NCBI GenBank assembly: GCA_036365455.1
Contig: JAWQUS010000016.1
Span: forward strand, 13,663,001 to 13,727,000
Source: Macrosoma leucophasiata
Taxonomy: Eukaryota > Arthropoda > Insecta > Lepidoptera > Hedylidae
Direction of reading: 5' to 3'
DNA length: 64,000 nucleotides
A program made the translations under genes and the position numbers. This document shows positions 22,747 to 34,822 of the stretch, one piece after another (within the stretch, counting starts at the first letter, position 1; each line of letters starts with the position of its first letter). The notes under the pieces are model-generated. The model saw only the letters and a list, made by a program, of their open reading frames with translations, was not told the origin of the DNA and made no database searches.

Positions 22747-22880
22747 CTTAGGTCTCAGGGCTGGCACCGCATCTGCATTTTGACCTCAGATTTTTCTGTA
22801 GATGTCTAAATAAAGCCTATAGAGGCTGCAGTCATAATTTAACATCAATGTGAGTAGCATACTTTTTGCCACCTACCTTA
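22747..22880 (+). repeat. Repeat-C tail-half copy
   Basis: Has GCATCTGCATTTTGACCTC, TATAGAGGCTGCAGTCAT and a CATAAAAAG tail. Confidence 0.65.
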
Positions 22881-22984
22881 CATAAAAAGAACAACGGGTT
22901 GCACTCCGGGAGTTCCGGTAGAAGTGAACACTTGAATATTAACGTTGTGCATTTTTGATATTTTGAAATAGTAAGGGAATACTT

Positions 22985-23222
22985 GCCACTAAATGGTAGT
23001 GTTCAGCATTATCGTGTTCCTGTCAGGTGGTAATGTACGGCCCTGTAATTTCCGGCACAGAGGCGTAACACCTTAGGCCTCAGGAGTGGTAACGCATCTG
23101 CATTTTGACCTTGGTCTTTGTGTGGGAGTCAATTTATTTGATTGTAGATTATGAGGCTGCAGTCATCACTAAACATAAATGTAAACTGCATGTTTGTTGG
23201 TCACTTCCAGTACATAAAAAAA
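22985..23222 (+). repeat. Repeat-C copy
   Basis: Runs from TGCCACTAAATGGTAGTGTT through GGTAATGTACGGCCCTGTAA and GGCCTCAGGAGTGGTAACGC to TACATAAAAAAATAA. Only the head is missing. The ORFs on both strands from 23105 to 23495 overlap this repeat and its flank and are not credible genes. Confidence 0.75.
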
Positions 23223-24624
23223 TAACAAAAATAAAAAGCAGGCGCAGGCATACATTTTTGCCGTGTGGTAGAAAGAGAATTTTTCTTCTACACCGCGCCG
23301 GCGGTCTACTCTGGCGTCCTGACACGAGATTAACATTTTTTTTCTATCACAAAAAGTACACAGCGCCGGGGTTTTCACTTCCAAAAATATGTTGTAAAAA
23401 TTGCCAACCACCAGACATTTTTTAAATAAAACTATTGATGTAGTTGACATACTAAACTCAGTAACACCTTTTAAATAAACTTCACAGCCTATCATGTTTC
23501 ATTTTATTTCATTCAGCTTATCTATTTTTCATTGCAGTGCGCCATTTATATGCTCTAATTGTTACATATGACAGCCTATCAAATATTGCTGATACTTGTT
23601 TGATAACAATGGAATCATTTAATAGTAGAATATTCCTTTGTTTTTATTAATTTTCATCCATTGCTAATAGAGATTACAGCTCTCAAAAATCTATGCGCTG
23701 ATTATATAGTAAACTATATTTTTTATTGCCTTATAACGTTAAATACTCTTCAGGATGAGCAAGCAACATTGAGCTATCTGCGATCTTAATGAAGAAACAA
23801 AATAAACTCAGCTGCGCAGCTTTTTGTGCGACTGTGTTTTGTTTGCGATCATGCAAAGAATATTGACAATTTAGACTTTGTGTCAACACGAAAAACCAGA
23901 AGTCAATGTACATGCCACCCAGGCCTGAGGTGTTTTTGCTCTGTGAAATGATTATTCATGCTTATTCTGCATAAGTCTGCACTCTAACCGCCAAAACAAG
24001 CTTAGTGTAGTTTTGATCCCTTATAAATTGGGTTTGGATTATACCAGATAAGTGAAATTGGATATGATGGCAATAGTAGACTCATCAATATACAAAGGTT
24101 TTATTGTATAGTTCTTATATACCTTATACTTTAGATTTTATTAATATCTAAAAACTTTCGATTTCGGCACTCACATTCTCCACATTCTTAAGTTACTTCC
24201 CAAGGTCTTAGAAATGTTGTACGTAGCTTAGAATACAAAATTTCTAGGATACGAACAACGAAAAAAACCTAAAACTTAACTTTGCGCCCAACTCTTTAAA
24301 AAGAGGATGGAAGTATATATTAAACTTGTGCAAATATTGATGCCAGAGATCTAAAAATCCCATTATAACATTTTTTATGTAAAGTATTACCTCTCCCTGT
24401 CACTTCAGGGGAAAATAGGCATGAAGTTACGTTTGTAAATAGTAAAGATAATTAACTCAATCACTCCATTCACCACACCGTATCAGAGCAAAACAAAATA
24501 GGTTTCAAGTTCACTTAACAAGACTTATTTAACAAGTGTTTTATTTGCGTAGACTGTTAAATACTGTCTAGATGTTGGCGTTAATTTAAATAGAATTACG
24601 GTGAACGTAAGCAAATAAAACTTA
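23223..24624. other. No named feature, one repeat-C scrap
   Basis: AT-rich, except for a scrap of repeat-C (reverse) at ~23912-23950 (CCACCCAGGCCTGAGG). No gene seen. Confidence 0.4.
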
Positions 24625-24835
24625 CAAGTGTAATTGACTTAGTTGGAACAACGTTTTCGTAGGTTTTCGCGAGCTTCATACATTGTAGAAATTATACTTG
24701 CGGATTTTCTCGCGTATACAATACTCCCAAACTTCTTCATACACCCGACGTTTCGGTCGCTTTCCAGCTACCGTGGTCACGGGCTGACTAATTCGACGAT
24801 GTTCAGCCTGGTCTTATATAGATGAGACAGAACAC
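24625..24835 (+). repeat. Penelope-like retroelement fragment
   Basis: Contains the word CACCCGACGTTTCGGTCGCT followed by ACCGTGGTCACGGGC, a signature that I associate with arthropod Penelope-like elements. The 5' TTTTCTCGCGTATACAATAC is shared with 29960-30000. Another scrap with GACGTTTCGGTCGCTATTCA is at 31115. The family assignment is from memory of the motif and is uncertain. Confidence 0.4.
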
Positions 24836-24927
24836 AACCCTAGTGCGATGTAAATTAGTTGGAATACAATAGATGTTGCGGACATGCTTATTATTCTAGA
24901 CAGTTGTTAAAATCGGTATAAGGCTAA

Positions 24928-25472
24928 AAACCGGTCAAGTGCGTGTCGGGCCACGTGCAGTGTAGGGGTCCGTAGTTTTTAGGATGTAATAAAAAAAAAT
25001 TATGGAGTTTTTTCAAAATTTCGAGTATTACATTTGGTCGACTATTACTCGGAAACTAGTAATGCCAACTTAATTATGATAGTTTTCCTTTTAATTTCGT
25101 TTAAGTAGTTACTATTGCCGTAACATTTAAATTGCGGCGGGACACTTGACTCTAATGAAAATTGGCACTTTAAAGCTAAATAAGTCACGAACAGTTAACT
25201 AAATCGAAAAATGATTTTAGCACACGCCTAATATTTTTAAAAGACCTATCCAACGATATCCCACACTATATAGAAAACGAAAAATAAAAAAATTATACAC
25301 GCGTTACATGTATGGGAGGTACCCTAAATAATTTTATTTTTCATGGTTTTATTCTACCACTTTGTCGGCGTAATTATATGGTGTATACTTGTTCCAAGTC
25401 TCTAGTATCAATAGTTTTTGCGCTAAACCGTGGACGGTCAGACAGACAGACAGACTGACAGAATTTGTTATA
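24928..25472 (+). repeat. Family E interspersed repeat, longest copy
   Basis: Begins AACCGGTCAAGTGCGTGTCG and ends in a (CAGA)n-type run GTCAGACAGACAGACAGACT. The internal blocks listed for 5537-5978 are all present, and its middle is found reversed at 48544-48665. No coding frame persists between copies. Confidence 0.65.
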
Positions 25473-25527
25473 ATGTTCAGTGCATTTCTAGAGTTCCAGT
25501 ACCTTTAAAGAGCCCCAAGTTGTAGTT

Positions 25528-25559
25528 GTAGTTGTCCAGCCCCCAGGCTGGACAACTAC
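25528..25559. repeat. Perfect 14-bp hairpin, 4-nt loop
   Basis: GTAGTTGTCCAGCC (25528-25541) and its exact reverse complement (25546-25559) with loop CCCA. It lies just beyond family E and outside any named element. The left arm is preceded by direct GTTGTA repeats. Confidence 0.85.
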
Positions 25560-25710
25560 AAAAATATATTTGGTAGTGTTGAAAACTTCGATTAATTTTT
25601 CACTATTCGTAAAACGAAAAATATAAAACTTTCTGAAAAGATGCATTGACAGTAACAATTTTTTGAATTTGAGATATGTCTATTTTATATATATTTTTTA
25701 TCATGTAACG

Positions 25711-26007
25711 CTTGTAATCCCCGAAGGGGTAGGCAGAGGTAAACGCATGCCTGCAAGCATACATGCAAACATCCACGATTGGCCGGTTACGTTTTGGCCC
25801 ACGTAACAGGTGGCGAGCCTGTTGATATCTCCGGGCACATTACCAAACTTCGAGGTACTGGGAAATTTCCAGAAAATGGGAAAATCCCAATAAAACCATT
25901 GTTAAAGGACATTACACAATTATCTCTGATAACCCCCTACCCGGGAATCGAACCCAGGACCTTAGCGTAGTAGTAGTGGCCTGCTACCACTAGGCTACCG
26001 AGGCAGT
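25711..26007 (-). repeat. SINE-A, full-length, reverse
   Basis: Read on the minus strand: ACTGCCTCGGTAGCCTAGTG, GGTTCGATTCCCGGG (box B), ATCAGAGATAATTG, GGAGATATCAACAGGCTCGC, CTCTGCCTACCCCTTCGG and TACAAGCG. The 63-codon frame on the + strand here (25779-25970) is a shadow. Confidence 0.8.
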
Positions 26008-26349
26008 TAAAGTTTATAATCATGATATATTATTGTAAAACTGCAAAGAGTGGATAATATGAAAATAAATCTACACCTACGAAATATTAGATAATTGTCT
26101 GCAGTAAACAAAAGTATTTGTGCTTCAAGCTTGAGAAGATTTCACAATTGCAAAGCTTGCATACTCGCGTAATATTTACGTTGCGGCAGAGCGGTTTCTA
26201 TGATTTAAGGTATGACCACATCGAGCAGAGTTATGCGACTGGATATTGGTTATAGAAACTGGTATTTCTAAATAACTAAACTATACTTACAAAAGATCAT
26301 ACATGAGCATTCGGAGCTTGAGAGCATCAGCTAATTCATCTACTATGTA

Positions 26350-26383
26350 GTGGCACTGCCTTGTTTCGGTATGGCAGTGCCAC
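26350..26383. repeat. 11-bp perfect hairpin
   Basis: GTGGCACTGCC (26350-26360) and GGCAGTGCCAC (26373-26383) are exact reverse complements around a 12-nt loop. Confidence 0.75.
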
Positions 26384-26407
26384 CAAATATATGTGGGACC
26401 CTGTTAC

Positions 26408-26540
26408 AACTGGCGCAGAGACAAAATATCTTTGGCTTCAGGCGTGGCATTTCGTTTACATCTTAAGTTTAAATAAATTGTTTATTGGCTGTAGTATTCA
26501 CTTACCAAAAATGGAAACTGTATGCTTACTTGTCACTACC
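26408..26540 (+). repeat. Repeat-C degraded tail-half copy
   Basis: CAGAGACAAAATATCTTTGG, GGCATTTCGTTTACAT, GGCTGTAGTATTCACTTACC and CTGTATGCTTACTTGTCACT keep family order. Confidence 0.5.
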
Positions 26541-27733
26541 ATAATTTAGGTAACTTATTTAAGTGAAGTTAAGAGTTAGAAAACATGTTCGATGTCGGTG
26601 TATGGATTTGCTTTCTATTCACGAGATTAATTAAAAACTATAGCTTAGAAAATAGCTTGACGTGATTTCAAGAAGAAAACGGTGAATAAATTTAATGAAT
26701 TTGCAATAAAAATCCGTAGTGATAATATTATCATAAATATGTATATTATTATATCGTGGTACAATATTATCATTATCATACTGTATAAATATGACTACGT
26801 TATGAAAAACCGACATCAAAACTGAAAAGTAAAAAATAATTAAGATTTAATTGTAATTATATCCTACCTATTATTCATATGTGCTATTTACTAGTAAATC
26901 ATTAATACTTTTTAGTTTATTACTGCATTGCCAATTAGATTAATGTTCACATCTGTTAAATTTGTTAAATCTGACTCTTTTAGCTTCGTGACAATTAGAT
27001 ACCTAATTTAAATTGTTTAGGTGTGTCGATACAAAATTATTACACGACTATACGAAATCAATGAAAAAATTTTATCCACGAAGGAGTAAATAAGCTGTGT
27101 TGTGTCGTCGATGAGTAAATGTGTCATTGTCACTTGTTGTCATCTTGTTGTCATGCGCATTAGGACTATAGGACGTCAGTGGATTCAACGCACTGTATGA
27201 CAACTCGCCGTCTATTCCTATTCCCTTAGTCTGAGGTGAGAGTAAGTAAAAAATGTTCATAAAATAAAAACTGATGGGCCTATCTGAATCATTTTTATGG
27301 GACCAATTCGAAACTATTCCGCATCAGACATAAAAATAATTACGTAAATCGACCCAGAAATCTCGGCGAAATTCACGTACATACATAAAAAAAATATATA
27401 TATATATATATATACCGGCCGAATTGAAAACCTTCTCGTTTTTTGAACTCGGTGAAAAATAGTAATAGTGTCACTATAAGCGAGCAACTATAACCGGTGC
27501 GGTCCTACCTTTATTGTGCGGAAGCTAGGAGCTTTAAGATGCCTACTCATCTTCCGTACCCAATCCTACGTTCATGTTACATTCATAGTGACTTTGTGTT
27601 GCTTAAATACTGAAATATTGTGTCAGTACATGTAAAAATTACAATATGAGAATTGTTCTTACAGTGTAAAAAAAAGGTAATATGGGATCAATCGTGGATC
27701 AATCTAAATATAAATACGCGAATAAAAAACTAT
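26541..27733. other. AT-rich DNA with a TA microsatellite
   Basis: (TA)n at 27394-27414. No gene or named element. Confidence 0.5.
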
Positions 27734-27877
27734 CCCCCTTATTCATAAACGTATTTTAGCTAAAGTGTTGCTAATCTCTCCTTTGTCTTTTTCTATCCTG
27801 CACATTTGACAATGTAACTGACAAAGACAAAGCATTCTATAGCTAAACGTATCTAATGTACGTTTATGAATAAGTGG
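27734..27877 (+). mobile_element. PIF/Harbinger-type MITE, copy 2
   Basis: Nearly the same sequence as 14776-14921 from CCCCCTTATTCATAAACGTA to ACGTTTATGAATAAGTGG. The flanks (TAT and ATT) no longer show a clean TWA duplication, so it is older or slightly damaged. Confidence 0.8.
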
Positions 27878-28883
27878 ATTTGTCTGTATCCATTTACAAA
27901 AATAACGCTGATGGAGGGAGGAAATTTTGCACAGTTAAGTTTTATGTAGAGAAGAAAAACTGAATGCAAATTTTTGAAAATAATGAATTAATAATACTAA
28001 AAATCTATAAAAAAATCATTACACGCATGTCATGGGTGTGACACATCATAAAATACGTTCACATTGTACCTAAATGTCCAAATGTCAAAACATAACAATA
28101 TGCGCCTGTGGTAAAATAGTTTCATTGAACAAAAGAGTTCTAAAAAACTCAGAATAATTATTGCGGTCGTATCTCCACCATTGAGCGAATATTACTTCGC
28201 TATAAAGTTATGTATTCAAAATTAGTAATATAATATAATTATATGTATAGTTAATCCATTTATTAACAATGTGTACGATATGGACAGATTGAAGAAAGAA
28301 TCATATTTTTCATACATCACATACACGGACGAACGTAAAAAGGGCAAAACGGTCGAGCACCCATAAATTTGGGGCGAACAAGACCTGACACCAACAGACG
28401 GTTGCAACAAATATACTACCGCACTCTTGAAGCCTGTCATAAAATTTTATAAGGATTTATTAATTTACCTTACATTGTTTCTATAAAATAAACACGATAA
28501 ATGAAAATATGTCTTAGGGCAGGAATTGAATTAACGATTTCTGGCTAATTCACAGTCGAAAATTTCCATAAAATACGTGTAAGTCCTATATGTACCTATA
28601 TGTACACACATAAGTACACACATAAGTACCTATATGTACTTATGTACTAGACTGGATATTCCCCTTGATAGTATCAAATAGCATGGTTCCAGTTTTTTGC
28701 ATACCTGCACTTTCCCATAGTAATATGACAGCTGACGTGAAAACATCATACAAAATAACTGTCAAATCAATTTAAAAACGGAACCGGTTGTCTGTTCCCG
28801 GTGTCTACTCTATATATTGACCTCATTGGTGTAAGTATCATTGAAGAAGTTTTCCGATGAATTTAACTGAAACAGCTTCAGAA
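27878..28883. other. AT-rich DNA, short TACATATAG-type repeats
   Basis: At 28588-28648 overlapping direct and inverted words (CTATATGTAC, ACACATAAGTAC) form a simple repeat. No gene seen. Confidence 0.45.
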
Positions 28884-29245
28884 GTTTAGAGGTATTAGGC
28901 CACTACGACTACGATGGGGCCCTGGCTTCGATTTCCGATCGACCGGTAGGTTTTTTTTTTATGTTACGAGGGTGCCAAACAAGCATGCCGATTACATTGA
29001 TGTTAATTGATAACTGCAGCCTATAGATACCCACAGAAAGACCAGAGGTCAAAATGCAGATGCGTTGCCACCCCTGAGACCTTAGATGTTGTGTCTCGGT
29101 GATATTTATTACGAGAAGTTTCCTCGGAGTTTGGTTATGTCCCCATAGATGTCAATACGCTTGCTTGAATACTTGAATACATGGGACAAAACGTATTTGG
29201 CAAAGCGTGAGTGTTTGCACGTGTGCTTGCTTGAAAAATGTCTGA
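28884..29245 (+). repeat. SINE-A interrupted by repeat-C
   Basis: SINE-A head (TAGGCCACTACGACTACGAT, CTTCGATTTCC) occupies 28884-28950. Reverse repeat-C occupies ~28951-29112 (T-run, GCCAAACAAGCATGCCG, GATAACTGCAGCC, CACCCCTGAGACC). The SINE-A body resumes at ~29113 (GTTTGGTTATGTCCCCATAG, GTGAGTGTTTGCACGTG). Repeat-C therefore inserted into an existing SINE-A. Confidence 0.65.
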
Positions 29246-30307
29246 AGACGTGAATTTATGTTTATAAATATAGCGCAAATCAATCGCTTAAAAGATTCTT
29301 AAGGGAAACAAACAATCAAATTCTGGAGCGGGTGATTTTGACCAAGAATGTATTTATTATGATGTGTCGCTATCAAACATTCTCTATATCTATACAAACG
29401 ACACAGACTTTGCTATCACGAAAATAGAGATATTGGAGCAAAAACCCAAAAAATTAAGGTCAGAGTTAGGATATTGACGTCAAACAGGATGTTGATATTT
29501 GAAAAGGAAGCCGAGTCTCATGTCTATGTAATATGAACTGGGAAGGCCGCACCGAGTTTATCTTCGCTCTGTGTTTACCAAAGATCAATTGCGTTTCGCT
29601 AGCAGACTGATTGTGGTCACTTTTTTATATCTTGCATTATATATATTCAGTACATACAATGAGTATTTAAGCTGATTTTAAAAATAGATACATACATACA
29701 CCTATAATACAGATTCAACAATGTAAGTATCTTGAATTTTTTTAGACGATTTTGAACGAATAATTCTTGCATTGAAATTGCATAAAGTTTAAAACCCGCC
29801 TATACATACCTCAATTGAACATTTTATTCAAGGTAAAGATACAAAATTAGTTGGCGAACCCTGCAAACTATCTCTGATTTAGAATTTTCCAGTTATTTTT
29901 TGTGTTCTTTGTATCGTAATTTACCATATTTGTATGTTCTTAGGCTTTTGCGTGCACTATTGAAATAAAATTAGTTGGATTTATCTCGCGTATACTAAAC
30001 TATTAAATAGTTCAGTCATTCGTTCCAAACAAAATTTCGGGTGCTTTCTATTGGTCATTACTTTTTTGTTTGATTTTATCTTGATCACTTTAATTTTAGT
30101 GCAAAATTTAGATCGACTACGTGTGTCGGCTCTCATCATTTGTTTGTTATTGGTTCGAGGCTCGATTCCAGTGACTACGATAATAGACAAAGATAGGTAT
30201 ATCTCATAACAGTATTTGTAATATGAGCTGAGAAGTGCGCACACCGAATTAATCCTCTCTGTGTTTATATAAGATCGATTGCGGTCCATTCGCAGACATA
30301 TTGTATA
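29246..30307. repeat. Diverged retroelement fragments, unclassified
   Basis: A ~90-bp word set (GTAATATGARCTG...GCACCGA...CTCTGTGTTTA...AAGATCRATTGCG) occurs at 29528-29600 and again at 30218-30285. A Penelope-like start block is at ~29960-29995. These look like two decayed copies of one element; the 102-codon minus ORF at 29981-30289 is not credible. Confidence 0.35.
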
Positions 30308-30836
30308 TCTAATCTAAACTAATATTATAAAGAGGTAATATTTTTTTGTTTGTTTGTTTGTTTGTAATGAATAGGCTCAATAACTACTAGACCGATTTTA
30401 AAAATTCTTTCACTATTCGAAAGCTACATTATCCACGGGTAACATAGGCTATATTTTATTTTGAAAAAAATAGGGTTCCGTAAGATATTTGGGTTTTTCA
30501 GACACAAGGTGTAAAAAATCAACCAGAAAAGTTACTTATTTGCGTACGCTGCCAAAACTATAAAAGATATCGTCACTATTCGAAAGCTACATTATCCACG
30601 GGTAACATAGGCTCTATTTTATTTTGGAAAAAAGTAATGTTCCGTGAGATATTTGGGTTTTTCAGACACAAGGTGTAAAAAATCAACCAGAAAAGTTACT
30701 TATTTTGCGTACCCTGGCTAAACTATAAAAGATATCGAGGAAGACTTTAGGCTATATCTATGTATAATCATCACGCTAAGACCAAAAGGAGAGGGTAGGC
30801 AACATTGCACCGCGCGAAACCGGGGCGGGCTGCTAG
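30308..30836 (+). mobile_element. Complete non-autonomous Helitron with internal duplication
   Basis: 529 bp from A|TCTAATCTAAACTAATATTA to CGGGCTGCTAG|T, with the 3' GCGAAACCGGGGCGGGC segment typical of lepidopteran Helitrons. Internally a ~163-bp unit is tandemly duplicated (30410-30572 and 30573-30737), each copy running from TCACTATTCGAAAGC to AAAGATATCG. No Rep/helicase frame. Confidence 0.85.
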
Positions 30837-30934
30837 TTATATATATTTTTGTTCTAAGTTCTATTGTATAATAGTATATTTTACTGGTTTTATTTAATTG
30901 TAATCAAAAATTGATTAAACTTGCGTAAATTAAA

Positions 30935-31165
30935 CTAAAATTATCCTATTAATATTTAAAATGCGAAAGTTTGTGAATATGGATGGATGTTTAATACTAT
31001 TTCACGAAAAAACTACGGGACGGATTTGGATGAAACTTTACAGTGATATAGGTAATACATTGAAATAACATATGGGCTACAATTTGCAATGAAAAAAAAA
31101 ATAGTTATAAACCTGACGTTTCGGTCGCTATTCAGATTCCTGGGTAGACTAAGGTGACATTTGTT
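30935..31165 (+). repeat. Helitron-like 5' part plus Penelope-like scrap
   Basis: ATGCGAAAGTTTGTGAATAT, GGATGGATGTTTAATACT and GGATTTGGATGAAACTTTAC follow the order of common lepidopteran Helitron 5' regions. An A-run and then GACGTTTCGGTCGCTATTCA follow at ~31115. Confidence 0.4.
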
Positions 31166-32344
31166 TGAAAAATTATATGCAGCTGCCTACATTGCCTACG
31201 TAGCCATCTTGCGTAGCGTTCAGGATTAACGCAAAATTGACGGAAGACGAGGTAATAAGTTTCTACGATCAGTGATGGTCTTCTTTGGCCTCTGCAACCA
31301 TCTAAATTTATATTGTATATCTGTTTATCAATAGCAATACATATTTTTTATTTACAATTAATACTTAATTTCATATTTCTCGTTTATTTACAAAATAAGG
31401 AAATGAGAAATATATTTGTTGATTGCTTTTGCTGTCAATTATACGATTTGATTGGTAATTATATCTCAAGGACATTATGAAACAACAAACAACGTTCGAG
31501 GTTTCAATTTCAGTTGCTTTTATTATGGTTAGTAGATTTAAAAAATAACAATTTGGTTTCAGGGTGCATAAAATTTAAAATCATATTATTATTTGGCATA
31601 ACATCTACAGCCACAATGATCAATAGATCTATTATAGGATTATAATCAGCCCAGATTTAGTTGGTTCTGCTGATAGAAATATCACACTCGAAATGTGCAA
31701 TAGCAGTTCACCTATGTCGCATTTTGTGTGAGCGAAGATTAGTCGTCTTCTGATGAGTGGTTGTGGCTCGATTCTCATTTTGTGAAGTGCAGCTAGCTGT
31801 TGTCTGTGACCCCCATCAATAAGGGGCGCGAATAGATCTGAGTTGCGAAAGTAAGAGGTAAATGCAATCTTTGTTTGTAAAGCAACATAATCTGGTCTTT
31901 GTTTGGATGTAGCTGAAAACAATGACGAAACTAGTGTTACAAAAAAAAATCGTGTTATAGTAAGTTTGAAAGGAGAATATTACAAATGGATCTTCTTTTT
32001 ACAAAAAAAAATGACATGGCAATTTAAAAATCGATACATTTATGTAATTTCCTTAACAGAAAAGATATTAAACACTCCTACAACATTGTCATACATTATT
32101 AAATAGGTGCGATTAACGTACAGTACTCAACAATGAATATTGCACATTGAGCCTACGAAAGAGACGATCGGCTCGTTTCACTTGGTTAACACTTGATCAA
32201 AATGATCGACAAACGTCAAATAGGTACGATGCGAAAGAGATAACGCTTTAGAGACCCGAAATAAGCCGAAGTCTCCTTCCTAAGCTCGATGTGCAACATT
32301 CATTGTTGAGCATTATACCTACTCTTACGTAACAGCTCTACTTA
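31166..32344. other. No named feature
   Basis: A minus-strand frame at 31632-31922 (96 codons) is the only ORF of note and matches no domain I know. Its region is slightly GC-richer than the flanks, so it may be an old element. Confidence 0.3.
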
Positions 32345-32598
32345 TCTTTATATTTAAAAATTAATTGCTGTTCGTTAGTTCCGCCAAAACTCGAGAACGG
32401 CTAGACCGATTTGGCTAGTTTTGGTTTTCATGATTTTCAACAGTCCAGGGAAGATTTAAAAGGTAAGAAAATATCAAGAAATTGAAGGGAAATAGAAAAA
32501 TGCACTATTTCATTTTCCTATACAAATAGTCCGTATCTATCAAACCTTTGACACATTATTTAATTCTGAAGTAATACGAAGTTTGCCGGATCAGCTAG
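32345..32598 (+). mobile_element. Non-autonomous Helitron
   Basis: 254 bp from A|TCTTTATATTTAAAAATTAA to GGATCAGCTAG|T. Same subfamily as 3503-3762 in the opposite orientation, sharing GCTGTTCGTTAG, CTCGAGAACGG, CCAGGGAAG and ACGAAGTTTGCCG. Confidence 0.8.
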
Positions 32599-32727
32599 TT
32601 CCTGATAAAACTTGAATAATATGTGTAGTTGTGTGGAGTACAAAAATGTTTGCAGATTGAAACAAAGAATGAAAGAATTAACTGTTAATGTGAATACAGA
32701 TTGACAAATTAAATTAATAGACCTTAG

Positions 32728-32855
32728 GTCACCTTGGGCCTCAGGGGTAACAACGCGTTTGCGTTTTGATCTCTGGTTGTTGTGTAAATATCAATATTCA
32801 ATTATCACACATATGAACTGCATACTAACGTGTTTGCCACCTTCATTACTTACAT
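32728..32855 (+). repeat. Repeat-C tail-half copy
   Basis: GGGCCTCAGGGGTAACAACG, GCGTTTTGATCTCTGG, CTGCATACTAACGTGTTTGC and TTACATAAAAATAAA. Confidence 0.6.
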
Positions 32856-33414
32856 AAAAATAAAAAGTTGTGTCCTAAGTAATAAGTACAAAAGAGCGTA
32901 AAATGTATAGGTATCACACAGCTCGCAAGAGTAAGAAAGAAAATGTCAATGATCCATGTAAGTGAGGTAAAATGAATAATATAATTCACGTATACTTTTG
33001 ACAAGACGTACCTACCTAAATATGCGAAACAATTTTCGTAATTCTAGTCGAGCTCTTCAACATGGTTAGAATAACAATTTTACAATCTTCCGGTGTCACG
33101 TAGTCGACACTCGTTGAACCCCGGAGGAGAAAAGTAATCATTTCTGGCAATCGAAATGTCTGAATTTATATTCAGTGGCTGTCAATTTAAATATTTGGAT
33201 TCCCTAAACCCTATGTAAGACTAATTTTGCGAAAAAGCCGGCGGATAAAAATGTTTGTGTGTCGTACGCGGGTAGTCACAGCGGACGCGCGAATCTCACT
33301 CCGCTTGACGTATTATTGCGTGTTTATTAACGAGTTGAATCATAACGTGTTATTAAACAGTTAATATAACGTGAACAGGGCAACTCCTGGTAACAGGAGA
33401 CCCTGAAAATCAAA

Positions 33415-34698
33415 ATGTATTCTACCCCAAAGTCTCAAAATCACCCAACGTCCCAAAAACCTACACCAATGCAACCTACACCTAACGTTTCTAGTTACGC
33501 AAATGTGACATCATCGATGTGTGACCCCAAGAAAGATCAAGCTATCATACTGGATTCAATAGACGGTATAACACTTCGGGAGTACCTACTGGCGTTATCA
33601 GCTGTCATACCGGCGGCGGCTTCTATTCGGTTTATATCTCGGATATCTAATGCCCGTATATGTATATATTTGGACTCAAAAAAAACAGCAGACACTCTCA
33701 TTGAAGAAAAAAAAGGATCCATATATACAAAAAAGTGCTTGAAATAAAATCATTGATAACGAGAAACAAAATAATTGTTTTATGCAATGTTTGCCCAGTG
33801 ATACCAAATTACGTCATTGAACAAAAGTTTGAAGAACTGTACATACAAATTATGTCTCCTATAACGTTTATGAAAATAGGTGGTGTGACTGAGCCAGGAT
33901 TTCTCTGGTGCTTAGTTTTAGAAGACAGTTATACATAAGTCGTGATGATGAATTACGTCTACCGGAATCATTCCAAATAACTTTTGAAGGAACCAATTAC
34001 TGGATTTACTTATCGAATGATGCTTTGAAATGTTTTTCGTGTAACTCAATGGGTCATTTAGCCAAAAATTGCCCACAGAATAAATCGAACTCCAAAGAAA
34101 TCGAAGATCATGACCTGGGAGACATACATGAAATATTTAATAAAGATTTTAGATCACAGCCTATAGTTAATACACAAATAAGTCAGGACAAATCTCAGTC
34201 TACACAACCATCCCGAAAGAAACGAATTCATTCGCCAACCGTCAGTGAAGCATCAAAAAATGATTTCATCAAGCCATACTCGAAAGAAGATGATTCTGAT
34301 ATTATGCAGCTTGAGACAGATGAGACGAGCAGCAATATTTCAGTGGAAGAATTAGAAACTAAAACGAAGACTAAAAAGAAACTTAAGAAAAGTGACCCTA
34401 GAAATGAAGAAGATGTTTGGAAAGATATAGAAGATTGTATGGTGGACCTAGAAACAGTGAAACAGCATTCCCAATTAAATTAGATCAATTCATTAGTTTA
34501 TTGGATAGTTCCCGAGGGAAACAGAATATAAAAGAATTAGTTTACTCATATACAGACAATATAAATGATCTAATAATAATGTGTAATAAATTACATGGTA
34601 AAATGAATAAGAGCTTAAAAAATAGATGTTCTCGTTTATCGAGAAAACTGCAGGATTTAGTGAGTACTACTACTAGTATTCTTAACACAAGTGAATAA
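33415..34698 (+). pseudogene. LINE ORF1 (gag-like, CCHC), frameshifted
   Basis: Nucleic-acid-binding ORF1 protein that would coat the element RNA. It opens MYSTPKSQ at 33415 and is carried in three frames: to ~33740, then from ~33735 to 33938, then 33908-34483, with a last shift into the 34417-34698 frame near HSQLN. One CCHC zinc knuckle is visible near 34038-34080 (CFSCNSMGHLAKNC, spacing C-x2-C-x4-H-x4-C). After it comes a Ser/Lys/Glu-rich acidic and basic linker and a helical C-terminus. Insect I and jockey ORF1 proteins often have two or three knuckles; only one is clear here. It precedes ORF2 by ~125 bp of AT-rich spacer. Confidence 0.8.
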
Positions 34699-34822
34699 GA
34701 CTTAAAAAAAAAACGTTCGTTATACGTAACGTATGTTATAATTTACGTAGGTACTCGTATAACTACCTAAACTAAATTATAACATACAATATACATATAA
34801 CATTTAATAGTTAACAATATAT

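Noticed and set aside
23105..23495. Overlapping 106- and 108-codon ORFs
   Set aside because: They overlap repeat-C and lie on opposite strands of the same DNA; chance openings.
24733..24790. Hammerhead ribozyme in the Penelope-like fragment
   Set aside because: The minus strand has a CCGAAACGTCGG word reminiscent of the hammerhead 3' core, but I could not find the CTGANGA core at the right distance.
26350..26383. 11-bp hairpin as a miRNA precursor
   Set aside because: The stem is too short, and nothing supports extension.
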